From Pedobacter sp. Hv1 (GTDB lineage Bacteria > Bacteroidota > Bacteroidia > Sphingobacteriales > Sphingobacteriaceae): a stretch of DNA of 64,000 bases. The stretch spans positions 186,001-250,000 of the forward strand of contig NZ_LLWP01000009.1 in assembly GCF_001412215.1 (NCBI RefSeq), read 5' to 3'. The notes under the pieces were generated by a model that worked only from the letters and a program-made list of their open reading frames with translations, did not search any database and had not been told where the DNA came from. The position numbers were made by a program, and so were the translations under genes. Position 1 is the first letter of the stretch; each line of letters starts with the position of its first letter. Of this stretch, positions 40,533 through 48,789 are shown piece by piece.

Positions 40533-42371
40533 TTATTCTACAGTTACAGATTTGGCCAGATTTCTAGGCTGATCTACATTGCAACCCCTAAGTACCGCTA
40601 TATGGTAGGATAACAATTGTAAAGGAATAGTGGCTAGTAAAGGCAAGAAAGCTTCACTGGCATCAGGAATTTCGATACAATAATCGGCCATTTTTTTAAC
40701 TTCTTCATCGCCTTCGGTAACAATGGCAATTACTATACCCTTTCTGGCTTTTACTTCTTGAATGTTGCTGATTACCTTTTCGTAAGATGAATTTTTAGTT
40801 GCAATTACCACAACAGGCATTTCTTCATCAATTAAAGCAATAGGTCCATGTTTCATCTCTGCCGCAGGATAACCCTCGGCATGGATGTAAGAGATCTCCT
40901 TTAATTTTAAAGCACCTTCTAAAGCCACAGGGAAACCACTTCCTCTGCCTAAGAACAAACAATTTCTTGAGTCCTTGAATTTCTCTGAAATGTCTTTGAT
41001 CAAATCATTGCTTTGTAAGGCTAAGTGAATTTTATCAGGAATGCAATCTAGCTCTGTTAACAGTTCTATTAATTTAGAGTTAGAGATGGTTCCTTTTTGT
41101 TGGGCCATGTAAAAGGCCATTAAAGTTAATACCGTTACTTGGGCAGTAAATGCCTTTGTAGAAGCCACTCCTATTTCTGGGCCAGCATGAGTGTATACAC
41201 CAGCATGTGTAATTCTTGGGATGGATGCACCAACCACATTACATACACCAAAGATAGTAGCTCCCTTTTCTTTTGCCATTTCTATGGCGGCCATGGTATC
41301 GGCCGTTTCGCCAGACTGAGAAATGGCAATTACCACATCTTTCTCAGTAATGATCGGATTTCTATATCTGAATTCAGAAGCATATTCAACCTCAACCGGA
41401 ATGCGGGCGTATTCTTCAATCAGATATTCGCCCACTAAACCTGCATGCCATGAGGTACCACAGGCTACAATGATGATTCTATCTATGTTTTTTAACTTAT
41501 CGGCAAATTCCTTAATGCCACCTAGCTGTACTTTGCCTTCTTCGGGGTAAATACGGCCTCTCATGCAGTCTCTAATGGAGCGAGGTTGCTCATAGATCTC
41601 TTTCAACATAAAGTGATCATAGCCGCCCTTTTCGAGCATTTCTAGTTGAAGCTCGAGCTCTTGGATATATGGAGTTTGTACCACATTATCTAATCGCTTA
41701 ATTAAAAGTTCATCACGTTTTAAATAGGCAATTTCGTTGTCGTTTAAATAAATTACGTTTTTGGTATATTCTATAATAGGAGTAGCATCTGAGGCGATGA
41801 AATATTCGCCCTTACCTACGCCAATTACCATCGGACTTCCTTTTCTTGCCGCAATTAGCTCGTCAGGATTATCCTGGTCCATTACTACAATGGCATAAGC
41901 TCCAGTAACTTTGTTTAAAGCTAATCTTACCGCTTCTAGGAGGTCTGTATGTTCGTTTTTATATACTTCTTCAATCAAGTGGATCAAGATCTCTGTATCG
42001 GTATCACTGTTAAAAGTATGCCCCCTTCTTAATAACTCTTCTTTTAACGTAGCATAGTTTTCTATAATACCATTGTGGATGATGCTTAACCTGCCATTGT
42101 TAGAGGTATGTGGGTGAGAGTTTCTGTCTGAAGGTGCGCCATGGGTTGCCCAACGGGTATGTCCCATGCCAATGGTTCCAGCAAGATTTTTGCCTTCTGC
42201 ATAGTTTTCAAGTTCTTGAACCTTGCCAGCCTTTTTATAAATGTTAAGATTGCCATGGTCTATCAATGCAATTCCAGCACTATCGTAGCCTCGGTATTCT
42301 AATCTTTTTAGTCCTTTAATAACAATTGGCCAAGCTTCACGAAAGCCAATATAACCTACAATTCCACACAT
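40533..42371 (-). CDS. glmS: Glucosamine-fructose-6-phosphate aminotransferase
   Basis: Protein of 612 residues that makes glucosamine-6-phosphate from fructose-6-phosphate and glutamine, the entry to peptidoglycan and LPS amino sugars. Cys2 (MCGIVGYIG) is the glutaminase nucleophile; RWATHGAPSDRNSHPH follows; two SIS domains (ACGTSWHAGLVGEYLIE, ISQSGETADT, GRGSGFPVALEGALKLKEISY) bind the sugar; the C-terminus ends in the conserved LAKSVTVE. No glmS ribozyme is visible upstream. The enzyme opposes nagA at 8.5 kb. Confidence 0.97.
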   Translation of the reverse strand: MCGIVGYIGFREAWPIVIKGLKRLEYRGYDSAGIALIDHGNLNIYKKAGKVQELENYAEGKNLAGTIGMGHTRWATHGAPSDRNSHPHTSNNGRLSIIHNGIIENYATLKEELLRRGHTFNSDTDTEILIHLIEEVYKNEHTDLLEAVRLALNKVTGAYAIVVMDQDNPDELIAARKGSPMVIGVGKGEYFIASDATPIIEYTKNVIYLNDNEIAYLKRDELLIKRLDNVVQTPYIQELELQLEMLEKGGYDHFMLKEIYEQPRSIRDCMRGRIYPEEGKVQLGGIKEFADKLKNIDRIIIVACGTSWHAGLVGEYLIEEYARIPVEVEYASEFRYRNPIITEKDVVIAISQSGETADTMAAIEMAKEKGATIFGVCNVVGASIPRITHAGVYTHAGPEIGVASTKAFTAQVTVLTLMAFYMAQQKGTISNSKLIELLTELDCIPDKIHLALQSNDLIKDISEKFKDSRNCLFLGRGSGFPVALEGALKLKEISYIHAEGYPAAEMKHGPIALIDEEMPVVVIATKNSSYEKVISNIQEVKARKGIVIAIVTEGDEEVKKMADYCIEIPDASEAFLPLLATIPLQLLSYHIAVLRGCNVDQPRNLAKSVTVE

Positions 42372-42390
42372 AAATTTTTTTCATAAAAGT

Positions 42391-42425
42391 AAATCCCCCG
42401 AAAATACTTAATTTCTCGGGGGATT
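42391..42425 (-). terminator. Terminator between DUF4270 gene and glmS
   Basis: AATCCCCCGA/TCGGGGGATT (42392-42401 with 42416-42425) with an A/T-rich loop that can extend the stem. Confidence 0.8.
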
Positions 42426-42448
42426 AATAAAAATAACTATAAATTAAA

Positions 42449-43864
42449 TTAGTTTGTTTTCGTATAGTAAATCTTCAATTTCATAATGTTATCGCCAGTT
42501 GCTGGGTTCTTTTTAAAGGCCCCAATAACTGATCTGGCTCCAGATGTTAAGGTAGGTGCAAAGCCCGATGTCTCGGCAGTTGCCACAGGCACCAAAAATG
42601 TACCATAATCTTTAGTTTTGCCATTCAATAAATCTTGTACATATAGACTTACATTAAAAACATACTGTTTTTTTACTGCATTAAATGTGCCTCCAAAGGT
42701 ATAAGACGCATCTGTAGGGTACCTGAAGTCTGAACGGTCATCATCAGCCAGTGCTTTTCTTTTTTCAGCAATATCATTCCTATATAGCGCTAATCGCGGT
42801 GCTGCATTGAAAGGTTGGGCATCTGTACCCGAACTTAGATCAATGATCAATTCTGCTTTATTCACTACAATTTTACCCGCAGCGGCCATAAATTTATCTA
42901 AATATGGAAAAGAAATCTTGTTTCTTACACCAATTAATGGCTGTAGGTAGGTTACTCCATATTGCTGGGTTGGGTTAGCCAATTGCGTAGCAATAGGCGT
43001 TCCTGTATAATCATGTTTAATAGATGCGGCTACCGGACCGAAGTTATTGTCGATCGGGAAATTTGTAGCCACAGTATCCTTCTCAGTAGTTGTAGCTGTA
43101 CTTTGTTTTTTGTAGTACAAAGTTAAATTAGATTTAGTGCTCGCAAAATCAAAGAACATTAAACCGCCTGTGCCGGTAGAACCAACCTTGTTCACCTGTA
43201 CATATAAACCTTTAAAAGCATCAGCAAAACGAGAATTTGTTTTCAGCGTAGCCTCAGAAAGCGCAACAATATTATTTTGGATAAAACTATTATCTAATTT
43301 TATTCTTATTTGAGGCGAAACTGTTTTTAAGGTATCAGGTTTGCCTACTACAATGTCGGTAATTTTAAATGGAGTAGTTGGGTATACTTTACCTGTTCTG
43401 TTTCCTATTAATGTACTATTGGTTGCATATTGTGCAGAGCTTAAATAAGAAGTTCTTTCTCTTAAGTTCGAGCTCAATTGACGAACATCAATGCTATAGT
43501 TACTGGTACTATCGCCATAAAATTCACCACCAAAGCTTAAAGACAATACGGCAGAGTCGATTACTGCATTGGTTCCGAAAGTGTAATTGGCAACATCAGG
43601 AGTATTAACTGCTAATGCCAAAGCAGCTTCTGTTTTTCCGAATATAGGGTCTGTAATTGCACCTAGTGGGTATCTGGTCAATCCAACGGTAGCGGCATCC
43701 TCGTCAAGCACTGTTCTCGAGCTTACGGTTAGGGTATCTGCCAAGTCTCCTTGTAGGGCACTAGTTGGGTCAACTTCTAAGCCAATTGTAGCGCTTTTTT
43801 CGCATGATGCGAAAAGAAAAAGACTTATCAACAGGGTTAATAAGTCTAGTTTTATAAATTTCAT
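42449..43864 (-). CDS. DUF4270 lipoprotein
   Basis: Protein of 471 residues with a lipoprotein signal (lipobox FASC, Cys at about 21) followed by ATIGLEVDP and a long beta-rich domain (DSAVLSLSFGGEFYGDSTSN, KAELIIDLSSG), the pattern of DUF4270. The family is found in Bacteroidota envelopes; no function is established. It lies 24 nt after the stop of the solo GT5 gene on the same strand, so the two are probably co-transcribed. DUF4270, this GT5-like protein and panC recur together in the phylum as far as I recall. Confidence 0.85.
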   Translation of the reverse strand: MKFIKLDLLTLLISLFLFASCEKSATIGLEVDPTSALQGDLADTLTVSSRTVLDEDAATVGLTRYPLGAITDPIFGKTEAALALAVNTPDVANYTFGTNAVIDSAVLSLSFGGEFYGDSTSNYSIDVRQLSSNLRERTSYLSSAQYATNSTLIGNRTGKVYPTTPFKITDIVVGKPDTLKTVSPQIRIKLDNSFIQNNIVALSEATLKTNSRFADAFKGLYVQVNKVGSTGTGGLMFFDFASTKSNLTLYYKKQSTATTTEKDTVATNFPIDNNFGPVAASIKHDYTGTPIATQLANPTQQYGVTYLQPLIGVRNKISFPYLDKFMAAAGKIVVNKAELIIDLSSGTDAQPFNAAPRLALYRNDIAEKRKALADDDRSDFRYPTDASYTFGGTFNAVKKQYVFNVSLYVQDLLNGKTKDYGTFLVPVATAETSGFAPTLTSGARSVIGAFKKNPATGDNIMKLKIYYTKTN

Positions 43865-43888
43865 ATTTAATGTTAAAATAATGCCTTT

Positions 43889-44719
43889 TTAAGCTACTGA
43901 AACTAATTCCTCATCAGAGATTTCTTCATAGAAACTGAAGAAGTTCTCGTAATTTTCGGTTAAATTAAAGGCTAAAGTTGGCTTATTAGAATCTTTAACA
44001 AATTTTAACACATCTTTATCTATGTTTTCGTCTGCTAAAACAACTGCATCAGAATGGGTTATTGCCCCCATATGCAGGCTGTTACAGTCTGCTTTGATGA
44101 AAGCTTTGGTGTCTTCTTCAGTCATATTATTCATTACCGCTTTTTTATGCAAATCAGCATTTAATGTTTCGGTAAAACAGTTCTCATAAACCGAGTAAAC
44201 TACCTTTGCATTTTTAAATGTAGGGTCGTTTTTGTAAGTGGTTTTAATGTAAGCAGGTACTAAAGAAGTCATCCAGCCATGGCAATGAACTACATCTGGA
44301 GCCCAACCTAGTTTTTTAACAGTCTCTAATGCACCTTTACAGAAAAAGATCGTACGCTCGTCATTGTCTGCATAAAACTTGTTTTCTTTATCTCTGAAAA
44401 CATGTTTACGTTGAAAATAATCTTCGTTATCTAAGAAATAAACCTGCATACGTGCAGCAGGGATTGAGGCTACTTTAATGATCAATGGATTGTCATTGTC
44501 ATCAATAATAATATTCATTCCCGATAAACGAATAACTTCGTGTAACCTGTTCCTTCTTTCGTTAATGTTACCAAATCTTGGCATTAAGATGCGGATTTCA
44601 AATCCTTTTTCTTGCATTGCCTGTGGTAATTGACGAGTGATTTCTGAAATTTTGGTAAGTTCGAGGAAAGGCGACATCTCGTGTGTAACAATCAGTAGCT
44701 TCGTTTTTGCCATCTCCAT
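43889..44719 (-). CDS. Solo GT5 (glycogen/starch synthase) N-terminal domain protein
   Basis: Protein of 276 residues matching only the N-terminal Rossmann half of glycogen/starch synthases: TKLLIVTHEMSPFLELTKIS, LMPRFGNINERRN, MQVYFLDNEDYFQRK, and the HCHGWMTSLVPAYIK motif (145-159). Full GT5 enzymes have about 480 residues in two domains; the C-terminal nucleotide-sugar-binding half is missing. The N-terminal KxGGL loop is replaced by KISEI (Lys23 to Ile27). Starch-synthase activity is therefore doubtful; a partner or regulatory role is possible. Good promoter upstream. Either ATG, 44719 or 44713, could be used. Confidence 0.8.
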   Translation of the reverse strand: MEMAKTKLLIVTHEMSPFLELTKISEITRQLPQAMQEKGFEIRILMPRFGNINERRNRLHEVIRLSGMNIIIDDNDNPLIIKVASIPAARMQVYFLDNEDYFQRKHVFRDKENKFYADNDERTIFFCKGALETVKKLGWAPDVVHCHGWMTSLVPAYIKTTYKNDPTFKNAKVVYSVYENCFTETLNADLHKKAVMNNMTEEDTKAFIKADCNSLHMGAITHSDAVVLADENIDKDVLKFVKDSNKPTLAFNLTENYENFFSFYEEISDEELVSVA

Positions 44720-44760
44720 ATTGTATATTAAATTATGTTAATTTAAAGATTATCAAGGTG

Positions 44761-44791
44761 CAAAGGTACTAATAATATTAATATTTATCAA
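44761..44791 (-). promoter_or_regulatory. Promoter of the solo GT5 gene
   Basis: On the minus strand TTG (44789-44791), 20-nt spacer, TACCTTTG (44761-44768). Confidence 0.65.
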
Positions 44792-44811
44792 TAACTTATG
44801 CAATAGGCTTT

Positions 44812-44840
44812 GTAAGTTTTAGATAAATGCTCAACTTTGG
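44812..44840 (+). promoter_or_regulatory. Candidate promoter of panC
   Basis: A TTTG followed after about 18 nt by TCAACTTTG, which departs from TAnnTTTG at one position. It lies about 25 nt before the TTG start of panC, divergent from the GT5 promoter. Confidence 0.4.
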
Positions 44841-44863
44841 CCTTTTAAAAACCAATTGGTAAT

Positions 44864-45712
44864 TTGGAAATCATACATACAATCTCAGCATTAAAAATGT
44901 TGTTAACGCCTTTACAAAAGGCAGATTCTAAAATCGCACTTGTGCCTACTATGGGTGCTTTGCATAAAGGACACCTCTCTCTAATCGAGATAGCACAAAA
45001 ACAGGCACAGATCGTAGTTTGCAGCATTTTTGTTAATCCAACACAGTTTACAGACCCTAAAGATCTAGAAAAATATCCTCGACCTTTAGCGCACGACATT
45101 AAGATGTTGGATGATGCTGGATGCAATGTGGTTTTTATGCCAAGTGTGAAAGAAATGTATCCTTCATTTCCTACGCCAGAAAATTGGCTGATTGATTTAG
45201 GGCCTGCAGAATTTTTATTGGAGGGCGAATTTAGAAGAGGGCATTACCAAGGCGTAACGCAGATTGTAAAGAAGCTTTTTGATGCAGTACAGCCCGATGT
45301 AGCCTTTTTTGGGCAAAAAGATTTTCAACAGGTGTTGATGATTAAAAACATGGTGAAGTTTTTTAATATGCCAGTTGAAATTATCTCTTGTCCGATTATA
45401 CGTGAAGAAGATGGTTTGGCAATGAGTTCTAGAAATATCCATCTTTCTGCAGCTGATAGGAAGAATGCTTTGGTGCTAAGTAGCGCACTCAATTATGTAG
45501 TGGCGCATTATCAGCAAGAAGAACTCTCCACTTTATTGACAAAGGCCAAAGCGATGATCAATGAAACACCTGGCGTGGTATTGGATTATTTTACCATTGC
45601 AGATGGCGAGACCTTATTGCCTATTGAAAACAAAGGAGCAGCCCATCCGGTAGCCCTTGTGGCAGCCAAAGTTGGCGAAACCAGGCTAATAGATAATATG
45701 TTGTTGGATTAA
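44864..45712 (+). CDS. panC: Pantoate-beta-alanine ligase
   Basis: Protein of 282 residues that joins pantoate and beta-alanine with ATP in pantothenate synthesis. Nucleotidyltransferase fold with the HIGH-type HKGH (34-37) in VPTMGALHKGHLSLIEIA, FVNPTQF, GEFRRGHYQGVTQIVKKLF, FGQKDFQQ and AMSSRNIHL (KMSKS equivalent). The start is TTG at 44864: MEIIHTISALK matches the usual N-terminus, and the next ATG falls inside the conserved first helix. panD, which supplies beta-alanine, follows after a 233-bp repeat-filled gap. Confidence 0.95.
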   Translation: MEIIHTISALKMLLTPLQKADSKIALVPTMGALHKGHLSLIEIAQKQAQIVVCSIFVNPTQFTDPKDLEKYPRPLAHDIKMLDDAGCNVVFMPSVKEMYPSFPTPENWLIDLGPAEFLLEGEFRRGHYQGVTQIVKKLFDAVQPDVAFFGQKDFQQVLMIKNMVKFFNMPVEIISCPIIREEDGLAMSSRNIHLSAADRKNALVLSSALNYVVAHYQQEELSTLLTKAKAMINETPGVVLDYFTIADGETLLPIENKGAAHPVALVAAKVGETRLIDNMLLD

Positions 45713-45715
45713 GTT

Positions 45716-45933
45716 GCGGGTTGTATGTTGTAGGTTACAGGTTGTAAGTTGTGGGTTGCAGGTTGTATGTTACGGGTTGATAACTTTCCGCTTTAAGCTT
45801 TTCGCCTTATGCTTTGAGCCTTGAGCCTTCAGCTTTTCGCTTTCAGCCTTACACCATATGCCTTCAACCTCACACCTTTTAAAGATATGACCCACCTTTT
45901 ACCTTAAACCTTTTAACCCTCAACCTTTATTCC
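45716..45933 (+). repeat. Large degenerate heptad array before panD
   Basis: About thirty seven-base units. First part: GTTGTAT, GTTGTAG, GTTACAG, GTTGTAA, GTTGTGG, GTTGCAG, GTTGTAT, GTTACGG. Second part: GCTTTAA, GCTTTTC, GCCTTAT, GCTTTGA, GCCTTGA, GCCTTCA, GCTTTTC, GCTTTCA, and then ACCTTTT/ACCTTAA/AACCCTC forms. The period of seven is kept while the sequence drifts. Non-coding on both strands. Confidence 0.75.
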
Positions 45934-45941
45934 TAACTTTG
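45934..45941 (+). promoter_or_regulatory. -7 box of panD, predicted leaderless
   Basis: TAACTTTG ends 4 nt before the panD ATG. The -33 position (TTTT at 45911-45914, 19-nt spacer) falls inside the heptad array. Confidence 0.55.
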
Positions 45942-45945
45942 CAGA

Positions 45946-46296
45946 ATGATTATCGAGATTTTAAAATCGAAAATACACCGTGTTAAAGTAACACAGGCAG
46001 AATTAAATTATGTAGGTAGCATTACAATTGATGAAGATCTATTGGATGCAGCTAACATTATTCCAAACGAAAAGGTTCAGATTGTGAATAACAACAATGG
46101 CGAACGTTTTGAAACCTATGCGATTAGGGGAGAACGGGGTACAGGAACCATCTGTTTAAACGGTGCTACCGCTAGAAGAGTGCAAGTAGGTGATATCTTA
46201 ATCATCATGTCTTACGGCTCTTTACCAATGGAAGAAGCCAAGAAATACCAACCTATCCTGGTATTTCCTGACGACAACAACCGTCTGCTAAAATAA
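45946..46296 (+). CDS. panD: Aspartate 1-decarboxylase
   Basis: Pyruvoyl enzyme of 116 residues that makes beta-alanine from aspartate for pantothenate and CoA. The pro-enzyme self-cleaves at Gly24-Ser25 (YVGSITID) to create the pyruvoyl group; Lys9 and His11 (KIHRVKVT), Tyr58-region (FETYAI) and GERGTGTICLNGAT are conserved. Full length. Follows panC on the same strand but is probably expressed from its own promoter. Confidence 0.96.
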   Translation: MIIEILKSKIHRVKVTQAELNYVGSITIDEDLLDAANIIPNEKVQIVNNNNGERFETYAIRGERGTGTICLNGATARRVQVGDILIIMSYGSLPMEEAKKYQPILVFPDDNNRLLK

Positions 46297-46304
46297 TTGC
46301 AGCA

Positions 46305-48683
46305 TTAGTTGGCCCTATTTTCTTCATCACTTCTTTTGCTATCCTTTATTTTGTAGGTAGAGGTACCAAAGTTGTAGGTTAAGCTAAAAACTAATCGTTG
46401 TGCACCAAAGTAATGGTACATATCATTGTTGATGATGGTCTTTTCTCTAAAGATCAGCCTTCTTTTGATGTTGTCGAAAGCGTCGTAAAGCGTAAGCTTG
46501 GTGTTCACCTTGTTTTTGAACCAAGCTTTTTGCAAACCAAAATCAATGCCGTAAACTGGTTTAAATACATAAAGACCATTGCCACTTTTTGATTCGTAAC
46601 TGTAGCTAACATCCAACAACCAATCTTTTAAAGTGAAAACCTGACTACCATTAATCGTATAATTAAATATACCAATTTGGTAGGTCTGATCGAAGTAAGG
46701 TGTTAACTCCTTGTTGTAATAAAATCCGATATTGTTGTTCATGCGCCACCATTTATTGATGGTGATCGGTGAGCTTAACTGAAGGTTCGCAAAATTTCTG
46801 TAAGGGAGATTTCGGCCCAAGAAAATCAATTCGTTTGTTTCTGGGCGGTACTCAGGGTAACGTGCAATTACATCTGTTTCTCGTCCAGCATTTAGTGAAA
46901 TATTAAAGGCTTTTCTACTATATGCCAATGCAAAGAGATTGGTTGTAGAAGGTTGTAGATATGGATTTCCTATCCAATAATGACGCGGACTGTAGTAAAA
47001 ACGGAAAGGATTTAAAGCAGCGAAAGTAGGTCTGGTTAAGCGTCTACTGTAACTGAAGCTCAGCTGTTCGCCATTGTTTATGTTATAAGTAACGTTAAGG
47101 CTGGGTAGCCATTTCAAATACCTTCTTTCTGTAACCATGTTGGTTGTTATCGAATTGGCAATGGTACGTGTATGTTCTGTTCTTAAACTTAGGCTGTAAT
47201 TGATTTTGTCCCATTTACCTAAATAAGAGAAATACCCTGCGGTAATATATTCGCGATAACCAAATTGATTGCTGCGATTGGGATCCAAGTTAAAAACTGA
47301 ATTAGCCAAAGTATCATAGCGAAGATTATTTTCGGTAGTGGTGTAAGCAAATTTACCACCAAATTCAAGCTTGCCAAGACCTATATTTTGGCTATAATCT
47401 GCTTGGGCGGTATGAATTAAGATGTTGTTCCTAGAATTGGTTTTCCAATAATTTAGTCGGTCGTTGTTAAGTGCATTCCAGTTTTGAATGTCTTCGGTTT
47501 GCCTATTGTCTATTTGTGCCAAAGAGGCAATTACATGAAGTTCACTATTTTTAAACTGAGCATCGTAATTGAGGCCTCCTGCATAATTATGTTGTTTAGG
47601 AAATGCATCATTGCTGCCGCTAACATGTGCAACTGTTTGCTGTAAATTGTTAGTTTGTGTAAGTAGCTGATTGTTTGTTGTCGCATTCCGGTCTACTTGG
47701 AAAGTGCGGGCAAAGGCCTCTAAACTTTGTCCCTTTTGCAATTCGTAAGCTACCCTTGCTTGCACATTAAAATTCTGATTCGAAGTAGCCGTTCGTGTAT
47801 CGGTAATCATGGCATTGGTATTCGGCAAGTACTGTAAGGCATAGTATTTATAAAAAGTGCTTCCCGTAGTATGCCCTAGTTTTAAGTCGTAAATGAAGCG
47901 GTTCGTTTTATAAGTAAGTGACAAGTTATTGTCGAGCAAGCTATAGTTGTTTCGCTGAAACCTTGCATTGTAAGTTCCCCTTAAACCTAAAGATTGGTTT
48001 CTTTTCAGTTTTACATCAATAATTCCTTGATATTCGCCATCGTATTTTGAGGAAGGTTGATTGATCAGCTCAATTGATTCGACCATATCTGGAGATAAAC
48101 TACTTAAATAGGTTTGAACCTCATCATTGCTCATGTTTACAGGTTTACCATCAACAAATAATGTTGGAGTAGCCCTACCTCCCATTAACATGGTTCCATC
48201 TTGGTTAACCGATAGGCCAGGTAGTTTTCTGAATACATCGAGTAGGTTAGCAGACGATTTAAAAAAAGCATTATTAGCAACTCCAACTTTTATTTGCCCA
48301 TTCTGTGTACTAAAGCTTGGGGTTCCGCTTGTAACTGTTATTTGTTGAAGTAAATTAAGGTCTTCGTTTATTACAATGTTACCCAGATCTAAAGTTTTTG
48401 GGCCATTCTCAATAAGGGTGATTTCTTTTTGCAGCTTTTGGTAGCCCATTGAAGTTACAGCTAAGATATATCTGCCCAGTGGTATTTCTTTAAATTCGAA
48501 TAGGCCCAATGTATCACTATTGCTATATTTAATTAAGTTGGTACGATCTTGATGAGTGAGGGTTAAATTAACCGTAGCAACTCCTTGATTGGTTTTACCG
48601 TCAACGAGTTTTCCTTTAATGGTTTGTGCGTTTACGAGTAGGCTTGTAAATAGGCAGAGGCATAAAAAAAGTATCGATTTCAT
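46305..48683 (-). CDS. Outer-membrane beta-barrel TonB-type receptor (OMP_b-brl_3 family)
   Basis: From ATG 48681-48683 the protein has 792 residues and a normal signal peptide (KSILFLCLCLFTSLLVNAQ); the frame upstream adds nine residues of no signal character. A carboxypeptidase-regulatory-like domain (about 20-105) is followed by a plug (LLDVFRKLPGLSVNQDG, PTLFVDGKPVNMSNDEVQTYL) and a barrel with LSFSYSRRLTRPTFAALNPF, typical of the outer membrane beta-barrel family common in Bacteroidota. Ligand unknown. A divergent or adjacent AraC regulator gene lies upstream on the same strand. Confidence 0.88.
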   Translation of the reverse strand: MKSILFLCLCLFTSLLVNAQTIKGKLVDGKTNQGVATVNLTLTHQDRTNLIKYSNSDTLGLFEFKEIPLGRYILAVTSMGYQKLQKEITLIENGPKTLDLGNIVINEDLNLLQQITVTSGTPSFSTQNGQIKVGVANNAFFKSSANLLDVFRKLPGLSVNQDGTMLMGGRATPTLFVDGKPVNMSNDEVQTYLSSLSPDMVESIELINQPSSKYDGEYQGIIDVKLKRNQSLGLRGTYNARFQRNNYSLLDNNLSLTYKTNRFIYDLKLGHTTGSTFYKYYALQYLPNTNAMITDTRTATSNQNFNVQARVAYELQKGQSLEAFARTFQVDRNATTNNQLLTQTNNLQQTVAHVSGSNDAFPKQHNYAGGLNYDAQFKNSELHVIASLAQIDNRQTEDIQNWNALNNDRLNYWKTNSRNNILIHTAQADYSQNIGLGKLEFGGKFAYTTTENNLRYDTLANSVFNLDPNRSNQFGYREYITAGYFSYLGKWDKINYSLSLRTEHTRTIANSITTNMVTERRYLKWLPSLNVTYNINNGEQLSFSYSRRLTRPTFAALNPFRFYYSPRHYWIGNPYLQPSTTNLFALAYSRKAFNISLNAGRETDVIARYPEYRPETNELIFLGRNLPYRNFANLQLSSPITINKWWRMNNNIGFYYNKELTPYFDQTYQIGIFNYTINGSQVFTLKDWLLDVSYSYESKSGNGLYVFKPVYGIDFGLQKAWFKNKVNTKLTLYDAFDNIKRRLIFREKTIINNDMYHYFGAQRLVFSLTYNFGTSTYKIKDSKRSDEENRAN

Positions 48684-48789
48684 CTGTGTGTTTGGATTTT
48701 TTAATATCATCCAAAACTACAAGAGAAGAAAAGAGAATAGGTTTTGATTCTCAGATTTGGGAGTTCGGAATTATAAATTCAGACAAAAC

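Noticed and set aside
40480..42448. glmS ribozyme
   Set aside because: No ribozyme core is recognisable in the 77-nt space upstream of glmS, which holds only a terminator.
43889..44719. Frameshifted full-length glycogen synthase
   Set aside because: The space after the stop is 24 nt and then a DUF4270 gene begins; no C-terminal GT5 sequence is found in other frames.
45716..45933. CRISPR array
   Set aside because: Units are only 7 nt, contiguous and degenerate; there are no spacers or cas genes.
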